Assembly (NCBI GenBank): GCA_937877535.1
Contig: CALFJF010000006.1
Span: 1 to 52,516 of the forward strand
Direction of reading: 5' to 3'
Source of the DNA: an uncultured Treponema sp.
GTDB taxonomy: Bacteria; Spirochaetota; Spirochaetia; Treponematales; Treponemataceae
Length of the DNA stretch: 52,516 bases
Shown one piece after another: positions 50,778-52,516 of this stretch (position 1 is its first letter; the number at the start of each line of letters is the position of its first letter). The notes under the pieces were generated by a model. It made no database searches, was not told the DNA's origin, and saw only the letters and a program-made list of their open reading frames with translations. A program made the position numbers and the translations under genes.

Positions 50778-52013
50778 TCAAAGTGCTTTTGAAAGTGCGC
50801 TAGAAAGGTCTTTGATTAAATCGTCGCAATCCTCGATTCCAACGCTCATTCTAAGGAGATTTTTATCAACTCCGACTCGCTCGCGCATTTCAACGGGAAT
50901 CGCAACGTGCGTTTGCGTTTCGGGGTACGTTATAAGACTTTGAACGCCACCAAGACTTTCTGCAAACAAAATCAGATTGAGCGAACTCAAAATATCGGGG
51001 ATTTTGTGCGCATTTTTCACGCGAAAACTAATCATCGCGCCACTTCCTCGCGCTTGTTTTGCATTCACAGAAAATCCAGGAGAATCCGAAAATCCTGGAT
51101 AAAACACTTTTTCGACAGCCTCGGAAGAGCAAAGAAAATCAGCGATTTTTTTTGCATTTTCTTCCGCTTTTTTCATTCGCAACGCAAGCGTTTTGATTCC
51201 GCGCAAAATCAAAAAACTGTCAAACGGAGAAAGACACGCCCCCTCCGCCATTTGCGCCGCACGGAAAAATTCATCATTTTCTTTTCCATTGTATACGAGC
51301 ATTCCTGCAACCGCGTCGTTATGCCCGCCGAGATATTTTGTCGCGCTATGAATAACAAAATCCGCGCCAAGTTCAAGCGGATTTTGAAGATACGGTGTCA
51401 AAAAAGTGTTGTCCACAACAAGAACTCCTCCAACGCCGTGAATCAAAGACGCACACGCCTCTATATCAGAAATGCGCATCATTGGATTTGAAGGAGTTTC
51501 AATAAAAAGCGCGTCTGCCCCACCCTCAAGAGCCTTTTTTACCTCGTCAAGTTTTGACGTGTCAACGTAAATCGCTTTTATTCCATAAGATTCGTACATC
51601 GAAAAAACGCGCCAGGTTCCACCATACAAATCTTCGCTGACAACTATTTTTGCTCCAGAAGAAAATCGTTTGAGCCAACAAGAAATCGCAGCCATTCCAG
51701 AAGAAAACGCAAGCGAAAACTCTCCTTTTTCAAGTTGAGCAACCGTCATTTCAAGTTCCAGACGAGTAGGATGAGGACCTCGCGCGTAATCGAAACCCGT
51801 CGATTGACCGAGCGACGGGTGCGCAAATGTTGCCGCTTGAACAATCGGCGTGCCAATCGCTCCAGTATACTTATCAACAGAAGCGTGTCCATGCGAACAC
51901 AACGTTTCAAAAGCAAACGGAGAAACACTACACGGCGACGGAGAAATGCCGTGTGAACCCGGAATCGAGGAATTGGTCGTAGACGAAAAATCTCCCTTAA
52001 AATCAGAACTCAT
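50778..52013 (-). CDS. Trans-sulfuration PLP enzyme (cystathionine gamma-synthase / lyase family)
   Basis: 411-aa Cys/Met-metabolism enzyme. PLP Lys in SATKYLGGHND (about 222), YGGTWRVF, and the conserved Arg in SVGIEDCDDLI-type end. The N-terminus is about 35 residues longer than usual, Ser/Pro-rich. It could be MetB, a cystathionine beta/gamma-lyase or methionine gamma-lyase; motifs do not separate these. ATG 52013 follows GGAGGG. Confidence 0.92.
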   Translation of the reverse strand: MSSDFKGDFSSTTNSSIPGSHGISPSPCSVSPFAFETLCSHGHASVDKYTGAIGTPIVQAATFAHPSLGQSTGFDYARGPHPTRLELEMTVAQLEKGEFSLAFSSGMAAISCWLKRFSSGAKIVVSEDLYGGTWRVFSMYESYGIKAIYVDTSKLDEVKKALEGGADALFIETPSNPMMRISDIEACASLIHGVGGVLVVDNTFLTPYLQNPLELGADFVIHSATKYLGGHNDAVAGMLVYNGKENDEFFRAAQMAEGACLSPFDSFLILRGIKTLALRMKKAEENAKKIADFLCSSEAVEKVFYPGFSDSPGFSVNAKQARGSGAMISFRVKNAHKIPDILSSLNLILFAESLGGVQSLITYPETQTHVAIPVEMRERVGVDKNLLRMSVGIEDCDDLIKDLSSALSKAL

Positions 52014-52025
52014 AAAACCCTCCAA

Positions 52026-52191
52026 AATTTTCTATAAAAATACATAGTAAAAAAATATATCGTTTTTCCTATTAAAAAACTAGGTTTTTCAATTTTAACA
52101 AATCATATTTTTAAGCGCAAGACTCGAACTCTTTATTTTTCTAAAAATCGGCGGTAAAATCACGAAAGAATTTTTTTTATCGAGGTACAAA
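52026..52191. other. Divergent promoter region between trans-sulfuration gene and ilvD
   Basis: 166 nt, very AT-rich, with TACTAT and TATAGA boxes on the minus strand. A small palindrome AAAAACTAGGTTTTT lies at about 52074. No gene seen. The ilvD ribosome-binding site is GAGG at 52182-52185. Confidence 0.4.
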
Positions 52192-52516
52192 ATGAAGAAA
52201 TCTGATAACGCAATCGTCGGAACGGCGCACGCACCGCACCGCTCTCTTTTTTATGCTTCGGGCTACACCGATGAGGAACTTTCCCAGCCGATGGTCGGCA
52301 TCATTTGTGCAAAAAACGAACTGATTCCGGGTCACATTGAGCTTGACCGAATCAGCGAGGCGGTAAAGGCGGGCGTTCGGCTTGCGGGCGGCACACCCGT
52401 GGAATTCCCTGCAATCGGCGTGTGCGACGGAATCGCGATGGGGCATGAGGGCATGAAATATTCGCTCGTCACGCGCGAACTCATTGCCGACAGCGTTGAG
52501 TGCGTGGCAAAGGCGC
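52192..52516 (+). CDS. ilvD: Dihydroxy-acid dehydratase, 5' part, cut by window edge
   Basis: 108 codons are visible. After MKKSDNAIVGTAHAPHRSLF come QPMVGIICAKNELIPGHIEL (in part) and CDGIAMGHEGMKYSL, the latter with the cluster Cys and the family motif CDGIAMGHxGM. The rest is outside the window. The enzyme makes 2-ketoacids for valine, isoleucine and leucine, linking to leuCD. Start context GAGGTACAAAATG is the same as in leuC. Codon use is G/C-ending. Confidence 0.96.
   Translation, partial: MKKSDNAIVGTAHAPHRSLFYASGYTDEELSQPMVGIICAKNELIPGHIELDRISEAVKAGVRLAGGTPVEFPAIGVCDGIAMGHEGMKYSLVTRELIADSVECVAKA

Noticed and set aside
50656..50943. 95-aa frame overlapping the C-rich island
   Set aside because: It runs antisense into the trans-sulfuration gene and has no recognisable motif; more likely a by-product of the C-rich repeat.

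Overview
The window looks like chromosomal DNA of a treponeme or close spirochaete relative, probably a free-living or gut-associated type. The evidence is the gene run rpsB-tsf-frr-uppS-cdsA-dxr-rseP, which I recall from Treponema, together with two methyl-accepting chemotaxis proteins, lipoproteins with loose spirochaetal lipoboxes, an HAMP/class III cyclase and a very A/T-homopolymer-rich sequence. Genes for branched-chain amino acid synthesis (leuC, leuD, start of ilvD) argue against a strict host-dependent species such as T. pallidum. No phage, insertion sequence, integrase or CRISPR array was seen.

Layout: 1-49 end of a tRNA-Leu (minus); 243-2309 chemoreceptor 1; 2390-7797 (minus) DEAD-box helicase, ABC-F ATPase and Rho with a long disordered insert; 8040-10798 solute-binding protein, permease and a stand-alone RlmK-type methyltransferase; 10831-13000 (minus) coaD-rpmF-acpP-rnc and rpmE; 13139-14717 a lipoprotein and an exported HEAT-repeat protein; tRNA-Arg(CCG); 14908-25866 maf and then the translation/isoprenoid/envelope cluster ending in an exported beta-propeller-like protein, an ankyrin protein and rsmD; 26051-29884 TPR proteins, rlmN, a cysteine-less HMA-like protein and a D-2-hydroxyacid dehydrogenase; 30012-31850 leuCD; 31901-32824 a CPBP-family membrane protease facing a 53-residue Nif11-like peptide gene; 32976-36176 chemoreceptor 2 and an orphan TRAP binding protein; tRNA-Glu(TTC); 36398-41131 (minus) RNase Z and a GldA / GldF-GldG fusion / DUF4340 transporter-like operon; 41342-42127 a nicotinamidase-like protein whose nucleophilic Cys is Ser; 42230-48000 (minus) HAD phosphatase, adenylate cyclase, membrane coiled-coil protein, acyl-CoA synthetase; then a MocR regulator, a FemAB-like transferase, a trans-sulfuration enzyme and the 5' part of ilvD.

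Functional themes: ribosome production and RNA metabolism (S2, EF-Ts, RRF, L31, L32, RNase III, RNase Z, RlmN, RlmK, RsmD, Rho, DEAD-box, ABC-F); envelope building (UppS, CdsA, Dxr, RseP, FemAB-like, ACP, CoaD); sensing (two chemoreceptors, cyclase). Two codon styles coexist: chemoreceptor 1, ABC-F, leuCD, ilvD and the Nif11-like peptide use many G/C-ending codons, while most other genes are A/T-rich.

The most unusual items are the Nif11-like peptide gene beside a CPBP protease, the Cys-to-Ser nicotinamidase-like protein, the GldF-GldG fusion operon, the ABC-F with a destroyed second P-loop, and the orphan TRAP binding protein paired with a chemoreceptor. All functional calls are from reading motifs by eye; no database search was run.
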